Positions 47,606-60,637 of a stretch of DNA of 64,000 bases are shown piece after piece. Origin of the DNA: Climacteris rufus (taxonomy: Eukaryota; Chordata; Aves; Passeriformes; Climacteridae); assembly GCA_013398175.1 (NCBI GenBank), contig VZRZ01004347.1, positions 373,500 through 437,499 of the forward strand. Direction: 5' to 3'. The notes beneath the pieces are model-generated. The model was not told the DNA's origin. It worked only from the letters and a program-made list of their open reading frames with translations, and did not search any database. Both the position numbers and the translations under genes were made by a program. The number at the start of each line of letters is the position of its first letter. The first letter of the stretch is position 1.

Positions 47606-50600
47606 CTGTGTATCATTATTTCTTCAGTACAGCCATGCCTTTCTGTTCCTGTATCTTGACGTTATAGCAGAGATCCCTGTCTTTTATGTAACAGAGTGGC
47701 TAAAATAACTTTCTTCCCATTGGAGATGACAGCAGCACTCTGTAATAGGTGTGGACATCAAAATTCAGATAATTTCATGCCTTGCACCTTTTTCTCTAGG
47801 AAAAATAATAAATGGTCAAGATGTTACCAGCATCTTTAAAAGTAGCACCATCTAAAATGAACAGAAGAGTTGTGTGACTGGTTCACATGCTCTGCCAGGA
47901 AACCTTCAGAACTCTGAAAAAAGTGGGATTCATCACAGAGCACAGCTATGTCCAAATCACTTCCCTCATCTGCTTAGATGACTTAAAAGAAATGAATTAA
48001 ATGCAAGCCTTGTGGCACAGTGAGCTAGAACTGATAGCTTCTACTGAGATGTATGTTTATATCTGGGTAAAAAGTCTATCTGTTCTCTGTGCTAAATGAA
48101 ACAACAACTACACTTACACAGGCTGTGGGTGCTGGCTTCAGATTACTACTTTCTTGGGTGGGGGGAAAAAACAAAGACAAAACCCTTAGTGGAGATGAGG
48201 GAGAATGTGAACATTTTAGTGGTTTGTATTACATACTTCTGTTTATTGTCAAACACTCCTTGTTCCTGTTCTAGTCACAGACTACCTTGCAGGGAAGCAA
48301 ACTGTTAGCATCTGAGAAATGCATAGGCAGAATAGCCTTTAAAGGCTCTTTTGAGTCAAACTCCAAAACATAAAATTTATTATGCTAATTTGAATTAATG
48401 CACTTTGACAACAAGATTCAGAATTGTAACAGTTTAAGTGGAGCAAATAACAGAGGCTTGTTTTCATTGTTTCTGAACTTCTGCTGTTCCCAGTAAATTC
48501 AGTGAGAAAACAGAGCATTAGAGAAGGAAAGGTTTTCCCCACACCCATCCCCAGTTCACACTTCAGAGTAAAAAAGTCTTCTCAAGATAACTCGCAGTTT
48601 GTGCATCAACTACATACACCATAAAAATCACACTGGATAAGCTAAACGACCAAAGGCTCAGGACAAGAATTTGACGTGCTGTTGGCTTGATTCCAAACCA
48701 AGGCATTTATCTTGCAGGTATCAGAGATTGGTAGCTGTGCCCTCTTGATTTCCATTGTCAGATGACGAAGAAGGGGTTTTTCTGGAGAATTGTGCTGTGG
48801 AAAGACAGTGCCTGTCCAGAAGCACTGGAAAGTCACTGGTTTGCTTTATCTTCCCTTCTTGTTTTAATATTGAGTAGGTTCTTCATTATGTCTTTAATGT
48901 TCGTTTTCTGTGGAAAGTGTGGCATCTCTAGAGCTAATGCAGAGGTTAGCTCTCAGAGCCAGTACTACAGTTGTAGTAGCCAGTTACTACAGTTGTCCTC
49001 AAACACATATACATCCTGGGAATTATCCTTATCCCATTTGAAATAAAATTGTAATTTGTAATCTTCATTCAAAATATTTTTATTATTATGGTTATGAATT
49101 ATTAAGATTATGAATAATATATTTTTCAAAGTTGCTGCCAACCTAAAATATAGAGGAGCATTAAAAAATTTACTGATGGGACATTATCTTGTGGCACAGT
49201 AAAACATACTTCATCCCCTTTCATCATTTTATTTTGCTTTTAAGTTGTACTTGCTGGCAATTTTTTGAGACTTATTCTGGAATCTTTTTAGTTGAAGCAA
49301 CCAAGACAAGACAGTAACACAGCCTCACAATGCAGAGCCAAAACTGTGCCAGCCACAGCTGCATGAGCTTTTCCAAATTTAATTTTTAAAAGGCTTGAGA
49401 ATAGGCAGAGAAGAATGTAGTCTCTGCAGTTTAGCAAGACAGGCAGTTGTCTGAATCAAAATTCTTTATTCTGTTTGTGAAATCAAAGTTCAAGATGTTG
49501 TTCTCTAATCTGCCAGAAGTACCAGTAAGGATATTTGTTTCTTAAGTAAATTGTCTTTGATTTGACTGAACTGAAATCTGAAAAAATAGTAATAAAGGTG
49601 TTCCAAATAGAAGGAGATTTGCCGCAGGACCCTTTGAGTCTGTGCTGTGTATCACTGTACATGGGCACGTAGCTGAGCATGAGCATACGCCTGCCTGTGC
49701 TATGAAATGGGGAAGTGTTTGGAAACAATCTGCAGGCATAGTGCATTTTATGGTGTTTAAATATTAATGTAAAGTGAGGCTGACCATGTTTTCTACCTGC
49801 AGTTATAACACAGCCAGGTTACAAGGGTAAAATAACACAAAAGCTGTCTAATTTCCATGGTGATTTGACCCAGGGGCCTCTGTTGGCTACTGCGGCTTTC
49901 ACTGATACTGACTAAACCTCGTTGCAAAATCTGATTATTAACTTGTATAAAGGGGTCAAGATCTCACCCCTAAAGACTAGAAGATAAAACTCATAGACTG
50001 GACTGCTCAGTTTTTGCATTGAACTTGATCTGTATTGACATTATTCTAAAAAATCTTTGCTGGAATATGTGTGTAGAATAATATATGCATACATATTTCA
50101 CATCCTGACTATTGCTCTCCAAAGGATGGCATACATTTTGCTCCAACAGGGGAGGAAAGTAATTACGAGGCTTAGATGTTTAGAATATTAGCTGACAAAG
50201 TTTGTTTTTAGTTAAACCACTGATAAAGAAAGTAGTCCTAGATTTTCCATGCAAAAGTTTTGGTGTGGGTGCCCAGGAGGTAAAGTGATGTCTTTTTTTT
50301 CCTTTTTCTTTTTCCAAATAAAAAAATCTTCTTGCCTTGAAGCTATAAAGCCTAACAGAGCTACTCAAAGATAGTACAAAACAACACTTAACATTCAGTG
50401 AAATATTCTTAGCACCAATATAGCTCTTGTTAACATTAGTACTGGCTATGTAAAACATCAAGACAGATCAATCCACCTATTAAAAAAAATCACTGTTACT
50501 CAAAAAACAGGTATGTGAATCTTATAATGCTTATCTCAAATTTGGGGAAAAAAATGCATTAAGATATCATGTTGAGAAAGTTTATTTTTAACTGAAAATT

Positions 50601-51224
50601 AGAATTAGTTTGGTGTCTGAGTCCTGAATATAATGTCTATATTTTCAACATTTGATTTTTTGCATTTTATTGGGCAATTTTCAACTTTTTTACACATGGC
50701 CTAATACTGTATCCCTTGTTTCAGGGAGTGGTATTTAGCCATATAAATAGCTGGGATTAACTGCATGCCTAAATACTGAAGTGGAACTACTTGCATACGG
50801 AGCTACCACTCAGTGGGAATAAAACAGAATTGGGTGTAGAATTATTTGTTTATTACTCATCAGGCAGAATTACTTGACCACCCAAATGGAGTCCCGTAGG
50901 CTGTATCCAAAAGCCAGCAGCTAAAAAAAACCAAATTACACTCTCATGAATGATCTTTACAGCAGATTTTTAATTTAGTTTTGTTCTGGGCAGTTTTTTT
51001 ACAGTTTATTAATGACTTGGTTAAGAAAAGAACATTTGAACTTAATTAGAGATGTAAGATAATGCATATAATTGCAGTATGAAGAGAAGCTAAAATATCT
51101 TGGTACATACAGTGGCTGTATTTATTCCCACGGTAATTAGCCCACATATAAAAAGGACTTTTCAGACCAAATTCTTGCAGTTAGTGACAAATTTGGATAG
51201 CTTTCTAAGACTATGAGAACCTCA
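47606..51224. other. Non-genic unique sequence
   Basis: No supported gene. It holds the direct/inverted repeat cluster at 48957-48996 and a strongly AT-rich stretch at 49060-49130 (TATTATTATGG, AATAATATATTTTT). Open frames of up to 94 codons have no recognisable domain. Confidence 0.6.
48957..48996. repeat. Tandem direct repeat with internal hairpins
   Basis: AGCCAGTACTACAGTTGT (48957-48974) recurs as AGCCAGTTACTACAGTTGT (48978-48996), a 21-base period with one inserted T. Within it GTAGTA and TACTAC can pair around the junction, and ACTAC/GTAGT can pair in the first copy. Confidence 0.8.
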
Positions 51225-51290
51225 CTGGTGCCATCCAACTTCCTCTGAAGTCAATGGAAATTTTGCCTGCAATTTCAGTGGAAGTAAACA
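51225..51290. repeat. Possible relic of an ancient sauropsid interspersed repeat
   Basis: 'CTGAAGTCAATGGAAATTTTGCC', split here across 51244-51266, is followed by TTTCAGTGGAAG. It resembles the old 'gaagtcaatgg...cttcagtgg' element that is scattered in bird, crocodile and turtle genomes. The two parts are imperfect inverted copies, as in that element. The family name is uncertain. Confidence 0.35.
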
Positions 51291-52863
51291 ATGAGATAGC
51301 TTGGAAAACAAGATGAAAATGTTGCCATTAGTGAGTCATGAAATCTGGAATTAAACTCCTAGTGAGTCTCCATGTCCTTCAATCTCCATGTAAGTGTACA
51401 AAGTAGAACCTCTAAGTTCTTTCTTTTCTAGGAGTGCTAAGATAGAGAGCAGTGTCATAGTACATTCACATATCTGAACCAATAAGCAAAGGTCCATGCT
51501 GTTGTACCAGGGCTCTGTCTCTGCATTCCAGCCTTTTTGAGCCTGATGGATCTCATGCACAGCCAGAGACGTGGGTATCCAAAGCCTAGAATTATGCAGA
51601 GGTCTGGTAAAACTGTGGTTGATTTCTCTTGTATTAAAATAACTATAAAAAAGTCATAATTTTTATACTCTGAATGTTTTCCTAAGTAGCTTTTTAGTAA
51701 CCTGAACAAACTATGGTTCATAAAATTTGGAGAGTATTCCTTGGAATAAGCATACACATAGAACATGGGATTAACACAATTAACAACATAATTTTTCAGA
51801 GTGAAAGAACTCTTCTTTGCAAAGTATAAAGGGAAAACGTTTTCCCACACAAGATCCCTTGTTACTCAGAGAGTGAAAAATGCTCACATCAGGATAGAAG
51901 ATCGGAGAAACCATGACTGGCATGGAGTTAAACTGCCTGTGAAAGTACTATGGGAAAGGCCACTTCAATAAGTGCACAATTGTGCAAATAAGGATTTCAT
52001 CCACTGGTCTGCCACTGTTTCTCTGAATACAACAGTGATTCAGTTTGAATGTATTGTGTGTATATCTGAGTTCTGCACACTGGACGCCAAGGCTCTCTCT
52101 TCAGACACAGCCTTATTGTTTATTAAAATGTTTTGTAAGTCCTTGTTGTGGGAGCAACAAGCCTCTCCTCCCCACCAAAGCCAGATCCTGTTCAGAGCAT
52201 GATTTGGAATGCATGTCCTTGTTAATTTAAAGTACAGAATAGCCTCTCTGTGGTCTGTGCTAAAAATCCATCTGAATGCAATATCTTTCCCCTAAGCTTA
52301 AATGGGCCACAGTGTTTTGTGTCAAAATAAAAGTATACACTGACCCTGATGCTCTGCTCTGGCCAAACCATTTTCTGTCTAAAAGTGGAGTAGGATTTAG
52401 AAAGAAAGAATATTTCTGTCTACTTTTTAGTCTACCATTTTTTTGCCCATAGTATAGTTAAGTACAAACTTTTTCAGGGCTCTGCTAAATTTTGCTTCAC
52501 TGTGTTTTCACCAGAAGACATTGAAGCAGAGGAATCTCACCACACATTGTATCTACTATAAACATCATCATTGCAGGGCTTCTATACTGAGTCTGCCAAG
52601 TGGACAACACAGAGGTACTGTGCTCCTTCTTATTTGTCTGGTATTTGTTCCTCTGCAGCACCAGAAATGCTACAGAAGCTGGAGTATAGAAGATAACCCT
52701 CATATTTTCTCAGTTTTAATCTTTAAAGTAGAAATGTGGAGTGTTCAGTAGAGATGTTATTTCATCGTAAGTTTCCTGTAATTACTTAGCAATGACTCTT
52801 AAGACCATTTGTGTTGTTCTGGCTACCTGAAATCTGGTTTTGTATTTCTACGGAGAGTAGTTA

Positions 52864-52911
52864 GATATATATATATACATATATATATATATAGATATAT
52901 ACCTGTGAGTA
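52864..52911. repeat. (TA)n microsatellite
   Basis: A roughly 48-base alternating TA tract is interrupted by single C and G bases (ATACAT, ATAGAT). It is self-complementary and likely length-variable. Confidence 0.92.
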
Positions 52912-54062
52912 TTAGACTTACAATTATTTCCATTGGTAAATGGAAGTTATTTAGGGATGAAATAATTTCACCAGGAATGAGAAGCTGTAGAGTGGCTAAG
53001 AAGTCTTTTATTTATTGCTGCTACACAACATCACGAGTTTGTATCGAATCCCAGCCCACTGGCTCCCTTACTGCTTGCTGAGAGAACTGCAATTAACACT
53101 GCAGTCCTTGGGTTAAACAGGTCCCTTACTGCTGGAGACCTGGGATGTGTAAACTCTTGAGTAAATGGTATTATAGTTTTAAATGTTGCAAATAGTTTAA
53201 TGGTATTTAAAATAACTTACTTTACCCAAGAGAACTGTTTTGATTCTTGATTTCACAGTTTCGCGAAGTCCTTTGATTCAAACTAATTCTGTAGGTGGCT
53301 GGGGCTTTATCATACTATCTTGTCATTTCCTTGAGATTAGGACCTTTATTCAAGACAACATAACTTCCACTTTTATTTATTTGGGTGGGGGAGGGCAGAA
53401 GAAGTTGAGGTGGGAAAAGGACAAATAGAATCCCTCAGTGGCCCATACCATATGTTTTAGATCAAAGACTTCAGCAAAAAGATATAAGACACCAGGATAA
53501 GGAACTAATAACGTAACAATAAAGTGCATCTTGGATAAATATACAAAACAATGAATTCTGCCTTTTCTTCCTCAAAAGTATATTTTAAACATAAATATAG
53601 ACCAGCGTTTTTCTTCTGAAAAACCTCAAACCCCAATGCAAGCACATTCCAAAATAAGTCCTGGAGAGAACAGCCCAAGATAAACAACAAGGGCCCCCAA
53701 AAAGCATTTTTGGACCATGGATGAACTTTCCATTTTTCTTCAAACTGACAGCTCAGGAGAGCTTCCAAGTGTGTTGGTATGTGCAGCTTATCAGCTAGAG
53801 CAGGAATGCCATCATGTATCCTATCAAAATGAGAATGAATAACCACAGCTCCCCAAAGTCACTGATGGGCTGTGTGGAAAATGTCCATCACTGAAAGCTT
53901 GCAAATCTCAGCACAGATTGCTGCCTCTCTGGCAGTGCTGTGTGACCTTCCAGTACAGCAAATGTGTGAGGGACTGCTCACTAGTGAGGGAAAGCAACAT
54001 ACTGTGCTCCTTGGTGAACTGCCACATGGCAAAAAGGAAGATTGCTTATAGGTTAGAGTTTG

Positions 54063-54075
54063 TTTTTTTTTTTTT
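54063..54075 (+). repeat. Poly-T tract (T13)
   Basis: A homopolymer 119 bases upstream of the splice acceptor of the exon-like segment at 54194. It is too far away to act as its pyrimidine tract. Confidence 0.85.
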
Positions 54076-54193
54076 AATTTCCCATATCTCAACTGTAGGA
54101 TCACTCTTGGATGTTTGTTAAAATCCCAAGAATTACATGGGGTTTGATTGAAATTAATGGTTTTCATCAAAACCTTTTCCCTGTGCCTTGCAG

Positions 54194-54340
54194 GAGGCTG
54201 TTCATCTCACCTGTTTTACTTTGACAGCTTAATCATCTGCGTGTTAAACCCTCGCTGCTTTTCTGAGCTGGGATTTGTCTGGCTGGCTGTTTTTTTCATC
54301 CTTCTATTAACTAATAATATCACAGGACAGACATGAACAG
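54194..54340 (+). other. Exon-like segment (unverified)
   Basis: The acceptor ccttttccctgtgccttgcag ends at 54193 and the donor CAG|GTATGT begins at 54341, giving 147 bases, an exact multiple of three. One frame is open for 46 codons and ends in TGA (54334-54336) just before the donor. It includes a hydrophobic stretch (VWLAVFFILLL) that would make a membrane helix. The other frames stop early. A stop this close to the donor fits a non-coding exon or pseudo-exon better than a coding internal exon. Confidence 0.22.
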
Positions 54341-54953
54341 GTATGTGTGTGAGTAAGTACCTGAGCAACCTGCCTGTTGTAATGGTGTCGTCTCCTGGTC
54401 CCAGTGGGAAATCGGTGCTTTTAATTTTAGTAGTTTTTTTTCTTGGAAATGAATAAATTGCTTAGTGAAATGTGTGCCCTTCCTGCCCTGCAAACCATGA
54501 GTGGGCAACATTCCTCAAACCCTCAGCATGGAGGGTGCTGAGGAAGCATATCTAAGGTGGAGCTGACTTTGTTTTAGGCTTTTGAGGCAAACTGTAGTGT
54601 TTCTGCCTTTCTTTGGGAATCCAGCTGCTACTGCCACAGTTCCTTCTTCCACTCCATGCCTGCTTTGCTCCTGATCTTTGTCTGGCCAGAGGAAGGAGAG
54701 GAAGGGAGTGGCAAGAGATCTGCATACCCAGAAAACATTTAATAAATCACCACAGCTTTGTTTTCTGCATTGTGTCCACAGAAACACCCATAAAATGGGA
54801 GAATCCTCTCAGTACAAAACACCACAGGAATCTCCTGCTCCTGTACAGTGCATAGAAATTGAGTATCTTTACTTAAAGGAAAATTAAGGGTCCATAAACA
54901 GACTGTTTCACAATCACTTAACATCTCCCCCTAAAATATCCTACATAATATCC

Positions 54954-54966
54954 TTTTTTTTTTTTT
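54954..54966 (+). repeat. Poly-T tract (T13)
   Basis: A homopolymer with no adjacent retrocopy seen. Confidence 0.85.
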
Positions 54967-55379
54967 GGTTAGGTGTATGATATTTGATTAACAAAGGAAG
55001 CTTTTGTGCAAACATGATTTAAAACTCTTTTTGTGAGTGTTTTCAATTGATTTTCTTGTCGTTAGGAAGGCTTAAAAATATAACAAGAAATTAATATTTA
55101 CTGTGGAATTTATTAAATGAAATGCCTTCAGGGAATTTCAGCCTAAAAGGAATGTGAGATTATAAAGGTGACGTTCCAACCTGAGCATGACTTTAACTGA
55201 TGTACTGAGTTATGTACGTGTCCTAAATACACAACATAAAAAACCTTCATGCTGCCTCTTCTCTTTTCCACTTACCAATTCTTTCTGATGACTGACACAG
55301 TTGCAACACCCCACCTTTGCCCTGCCAGGTGCCAGTCACTCCTCTTCATGTTGGGGACCATGCCCGTTCAAACAGAGCT

Positions 55380-55560
55380 CCATGTTCTCCACTGTAATTA
55401 ATGATGACAGCTTTTCAAAGAGAAGGAGGGCCTGAAGGATGGGCTGGTCTACAGCCTTTGACTCTTAAGCCTTTTGGCTTATTTACACAGGACATTTTAT
55501 TCCCACCTACTTATCTGTCAGAGGGGTGAGTCATGCTCATATGCATGTCCATAACATTGC
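55380..55560. promoter_or_regulatory. Dense transcription-factor word cluster (candidate enhancer)
   Basis: TAATTAATGATGACAG at 55395-55410 joins a homeodomain site to a TGACAG TALE/MEIS-type site. About 120 bases on, GTGAGTCATGCTCATATGCAT at 55525-55545 joins an AP-1/Maf-type TGAGTCA to an octamer-like ATATGCAT. The block is complex and not repetitive. Function is inferred from words alone. Confidence 0.2.
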
Positions 55561-58500
55561 TTATTAAGCTGTCTCATTAAGTTCAGTATGGCAACACACA
55601 TATAGATGTTTTCAGACTGTGGACATGGGATTGCAAGCCTTGACTATGATATGAATATCCTATCTGTGTGTTCTTGATCTAGAGTGAGACTCCTGTGCTA
55701 TTTGGGGCTTCTAAGTGTAACTACAAATACCATCAGACAGTAAAGAACATGGATATCTCCTGGTCTGTCAAAATATAAAAGAAAGAACAACTCACTGCTC
55801 TACCAGTTCAGAATTAATCTCATATTTCTGTAAAGCAAAAATGGCTAAATATGAACCTGCCAAGGCCATATGTTCCTAACACGTGTTGCCTCTCCATTTA
55901 GCTGCCAAAAAATATGTCTGTGTTTGACTCTAAAAGGTGCTGAGTAGTTTCTTCAAAGACTGAAGAATCTCATATGAAATCTTGAGGATAATAGTGTCTC
56001 CAGGTCTCAAGATAATACAGAATGAAATCATGACAGCTGAACTCTTCTTCCTTCAGCGTCACTGGGATAGCATATTGTGTTTCTGGAAACAGAGGAGTAA
56101 GCTGCAAAATTGCCATCTCTAAACCAGAGAATTTCACCCTGGTGACACTGTGTTAGATACACATAACATTTATCTTAACTCAGCAACGGTGCTTTTGTAT
56201 TCTGGTTTGAGACTTGAGGCTGCCAAGGTTTTGTGTGTTGTACAGAGCTGTGGGAAGGGAGCTAAAGAATGTTGCAAATATTTACTATAGGCTTTACCAG
56301 CATATTAGTCCCTACTTTCTGAGTAGTGTCAGATTATAAAGGGCCTGAAATTATACTCTAGCACTGCAAAAAATACAGAGTATGGGTATTTCAGCCTTAT
56401 GTATTTTATGCATATACTGGCTAGGACTTAAATAGAGTTGATGAAACCACATAGAGAGAATCCTTTCCTTTTATCAGGAATATTTTTTGTTATTGCAATG
56501 CCTGCCTTACAGTGATCCTTTCTGCTTACAGAATTAAGTTCTTACTGAAGACATGAAAGCAGAAAGAAAGCTCCCCTGCATATAATGATATTCCTAAAAG
56601 TCTGGCATCCCAAACAAAAAAAGTGAAGCATTTCTTCAAGGAGTGGAATCAAGACCATGCACAAGCAAAAAAAAAAACCAAACCTGTGAAACTTTGTAAT
56701 ATATTCTTTAATGCCATTAGGTCAAACTAGCATTAAGAAAACTGTGTTCAAGACTTTTTCTTTATATTTTTATACTTTAGATTTAATAAATTGAATTATT
56801 TTTAATCAGAACTTATCTAGACTCTAGAGATGTACTGGGAAAAGTGAGTGGTTCCTTGGATGATGTGAAATTTATGTTCATCTCTGAAAACACAACAGCA
56901 AATCTCTATTATAGTGGCCAATTTGGATGAGGAAGGGAACAAAACCTGGAAGAAATAACATTATTTCTAAACTGTTTGTGCAAGAAATGGAGAGGCAAAG
57001 GAATTCTTCTTTTCTTGCCTGTCACACCACAAATCCAGGCACAGAACTCTCCTGGCTCCCCTGCTCTGCTGTCAAAGACATGGCTTTGAACAGGCTATGA
57101 CCACAGCTAATAACAGAGAGGGCTTGTAAAGGAAATCCTTCTGCCCTTCCCACCCCACTGCTCTGGCACAGCACAATTCCAGTGCCTATATGCACCTTCT
57201 AAGCAAAGGTGGGCACCATGCTCCCTACTCCCTTGCCAACAAACCCACAGTTTTTCTACTAGGAATGTCATTACAGAAGAAGCAGTGTCACTATTTGCAA
57301 CATTCAGAACCTATAAACTAAGAATAGTCAGGATAGCAAAGGTTTTGACCCAGCCAAAAGAATCAGTGTATTTTTCATGTCATCTGTCAGCTTAATTCTA
57401 CCCTTTCCACCACAAAAATAAATTCATTAAAGAACAGCTTGTCTATTTACTTTCTTTAGAATCTCTCTCAGCTATCAGTGACAGCAAACCTAAATGATTT
57501 TTTGCCTAGTGAAATTAAAGTTGCTCCCTAGGGCATTAATATACAGATGGTTTGACTGTTCAGAAGTGAAATGCCACATCAGCTGCTGAGAGCTCTTATT
57601 ATATGTATTTAGAATGAATTATCTGTGAAAAGTAACCATGTGACAGAGGAAAATTATTTTTAATTTTTACTATAGTTTCTTGGGATCAGAATTGATAGAA
57701 TCTTGCATAATGACACACACAAAACTTTCCTGTGATATCTGCAATGGGATGAAAAAAATTCTCTCAAAAACCTCTTAGGACTAGTACCTTCTGTTTAGAG
57801 GTCCAACAATTACCTCTATCTCATTCTGCTTGCATGCTTGTGTAGGGACCCCAAAGCAGGATCTTTGTGTTGGTAATTAGAAAGGTGCTGTGTCCAACAA
57901 GAGGAGAAGATTGCACAGTAGCATTAACACAACCTGATGAGAGTGGTTGCACTGTTCTTCCTCCATTGCACCTTTGGGATTGAGGTTTTCTGTGCTGTGC
58001 ACTGCATGGCTCTTTCTCTTCTGCTTTTCAACACATATATCTTCTTGAACTCACTACTGGCATTCTTTCTGTGGTGCTGCATTCTCATAACAGAAGCTAA
58101 AACTTTAATATTTTCAATGGCATGCCATACTTACATTTTGCATGATTTTAAAACCAGTAACTTGAAACATGAAAGTCCCTGACAGAAGAGTCTGTTTCCA
58201 AAGAGTGCTCTCTTTGTAAAAGAGGTTCTTTCCACTTAGCTTGGTCCCATCCTCTCCCTGTTGTTCCAAAATCTGTTTCTTCTTATGAGATCTCTCCTCA
58301 TTTATGGTTACATTCTCTATTATATCTAATTATAATAATATAACCACATAATGTTATAATATCTAACTGTAGTTCTACGTCAACTAGAAAGTTTTGTACA
58401 AGAATATAAATTTTCAGTGCAATAGAGAAATGAAAACACAAGGTCACTTGAAAGAAAATAACATTTTTACTTTGTTATCTATGCATATCTAGTAGTATGC

Positions 58501-60582
58501 TTAATGACTTGTTTTTTGTAGTCTGGCATTAGATCAAGCTGTTTAGCAAGCATTTGTTCCCAAAGTTCAAACAAAGTTACACCAAAGTTGTTTCAAAGAA
58601 CATTGGACACCCTAGTATCCAATGGAAAAGTTGGAAGTACTTAATAGAAGACACATCTTGGCTGAGAGAAATATTATTTGAACAGTTATCTATTTGATGC
58701 TTCTCTTTGGTACTGGATGAAAAAAATGTGTTATTATGCTCCAGGAGAAAATAATACATATTTCATAGACTCAGAAGGAAAGATTTTAAAATGACCGGGA
58801 TAAAAAGAAAAAAAATTTAGTTTGAATGGGTTTTGTTTTTTGGTGAATGAGAAGTTTCAATCTAAATTTAGCATTTTATCCAGAAGCATCCTGCTCTTCT
58901 ATAAATGACTAAGACTGTGTACACACAGGCTTTCCTGAATGTGATGTTTACTTGCAGATGCCAAGATATCCTTCAGACAAATATCTAACACAATATTATA
59001 GAAAGTGGATGCAAAACTAACTCTTGCTGTCAAGGACAGCCAGCTGGCTCCCATGTGTCCTAGCCAGAGAGAGATTCAGACTTGAGAGAAGCTGATGGGA
59101 GGTCCATCCTTCCCAAAGTGCTAAAGCTGTGAACATCTCAAAAATTCCTCTGAGAATGGCTTTGTTTAGAAATTAAAGAGTTTAAGATTTGTGCTTTTAA
59201 TATGTCCATGAAGTAACTGAGCCCAGAATGTCAGCAGAGACTGAAGGCCCTCTATGGGACCCAAATTAGCTTTAAGTGGTTTTAAGCACAATAGCGAGAA
59301 ACTGTTTTTTGAGTGGTGACAACATAAATCCCTGAAGGCAATCAGGTCACAGAATGCTGAGATAAGGTTTTGATTTGGAGGACTCCCTATTCAAGGCACA
59401 AAAATTAGAACTGGTTTTGGGAACGGCTGAGAAGTCATAACTGCAGCTCCAGGAAACAGCAGAACAGCCCTTGAGGAGGTCAGGCCCATAAAGTACCACA
59501 TATTGTGCAGCTGTGTTTTGCTTCAGTAGTAGCAGAAGTCTAAAAATACCTTTGTCTCTACTTTTGTCATTGAACTTTTCTGCAAACACAATTAATTAAA
59601 TCTCTGTTTCTCACTTCCAAATGTAAAAACAAAAGTACCAAATTTTTGAGGCCCAGAAATACCAAGATGGGTTGCAAGAGCTACAATATATGTCAGAGAG
59701 CATTTTATTGAGACCCTACTGAACAAGTGTCGTCTGAGAAAGCGTAAGGGTGGCAGAGATGATCAGCCCTTAGAATTCATCAGACCTTAGAATTCATTTG
59801 CTTCTTCCTTGAGAAAACTTTCCTGCCACTTTCAGAGCTCTAAAGGTGAGGTGAAAATTCACAAGATACAAACTGTATTTTCAAAAATGAGATATCTTTC
59901 TGCAAACTCTTCTTGGCATCACAACACTTTTGTGATGATTTTTAAAACACAGCAACTTAAATGTAGCATTTGTCCTATGCTATTTACTTCATTTTCCTGG
60001 CCAAAATTTACTGAATTCAACTATAATTTTTTTACAGCAGGATGTTCTGTTTTAAAGGAGAAGTCCAAAATCACTTGGAGTTTTCAGTGGTATTGAGTAG
60101 AAGTCACTGAACAAACCATAAGGTTTGTGGAATTACTTAGCTAGATGACATTGCACAGTCTGGAGGCTGTGGAAAAGTTTCTGTCACTGGTGGAAGTGCA
60201 GAAGAAGGAATATTTGTCATGTTAATATTTTTAATATAGACACTTTGCAGCTGCAAAGAGAACCTTGTAAAGCAACCTCCCCATGTCTCGGATCTGGATG
60301 TCAGAAATAACCTGACCATAATCTCACCCACTGGATCTAAATATTTCTTGGTGATGAGATCTTCTATAGTATCTGAACCTGTTACAATAAACTCCAGAAA
60401 TATTCCACATTTATGTCTACAAATAGCTACTAAAACATAAAAACGCAATGCTTCACCTTCATGCAGTTATTTCACATTTTAAATAATTGGTTCTGTGTTG
60501 AAGTAACTACATTTTTTACTGTAAACATGTTTGCATTTTGTGCTCCCAATTTTTATTTAGCATTACACTTTTTATTCATTCT

Positions 60583-60637
60583 TTCTTCTTCTTCTTCTTC
60601 TTCTTCTTCTTCTTCTTCTTCTTCTTCTTCTTCTTCT
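60583..60637 (+). repeat. (TTC)18 trinucleotide microsatellite
   Basis: Eighteen perfect TTC units, GAA on the - strand. One frame reads as a serine run, which creates a spurious 62-codon ORF (60461-60649). GAA/TTC tracts of this purity can form triplex or H-DNA structures and usually vary in length between individuals. Confidence 0.97.

Larger units (their letters stand above)
51291..54193. other. Non-genic unique sequence
   Basis: No supported gene. The longest open frame is a 131-codon - strand one (51455-51850), with mixed composition and no domain. It includes the TA tract at 52864-52911, a G-rich GGGTGGGGGAGGG stretch at 53392-53405 and a T13 tract at 54063-54075. Confidence 0.6.
54341..60582. 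other. Non-genic sequence, A-rich in part
   Basis: No supported gene. It includes a T13 tract (54954-54966), a motif-dense block (55380-55560) and an A12 tract near 56669. An AT-rich stretch with self-complementary TATAAC/GTTATA lies near 58330-58375. 54960-57930 is notable for having no open frame of 60 codons on either strand. Confidence 0.65.
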
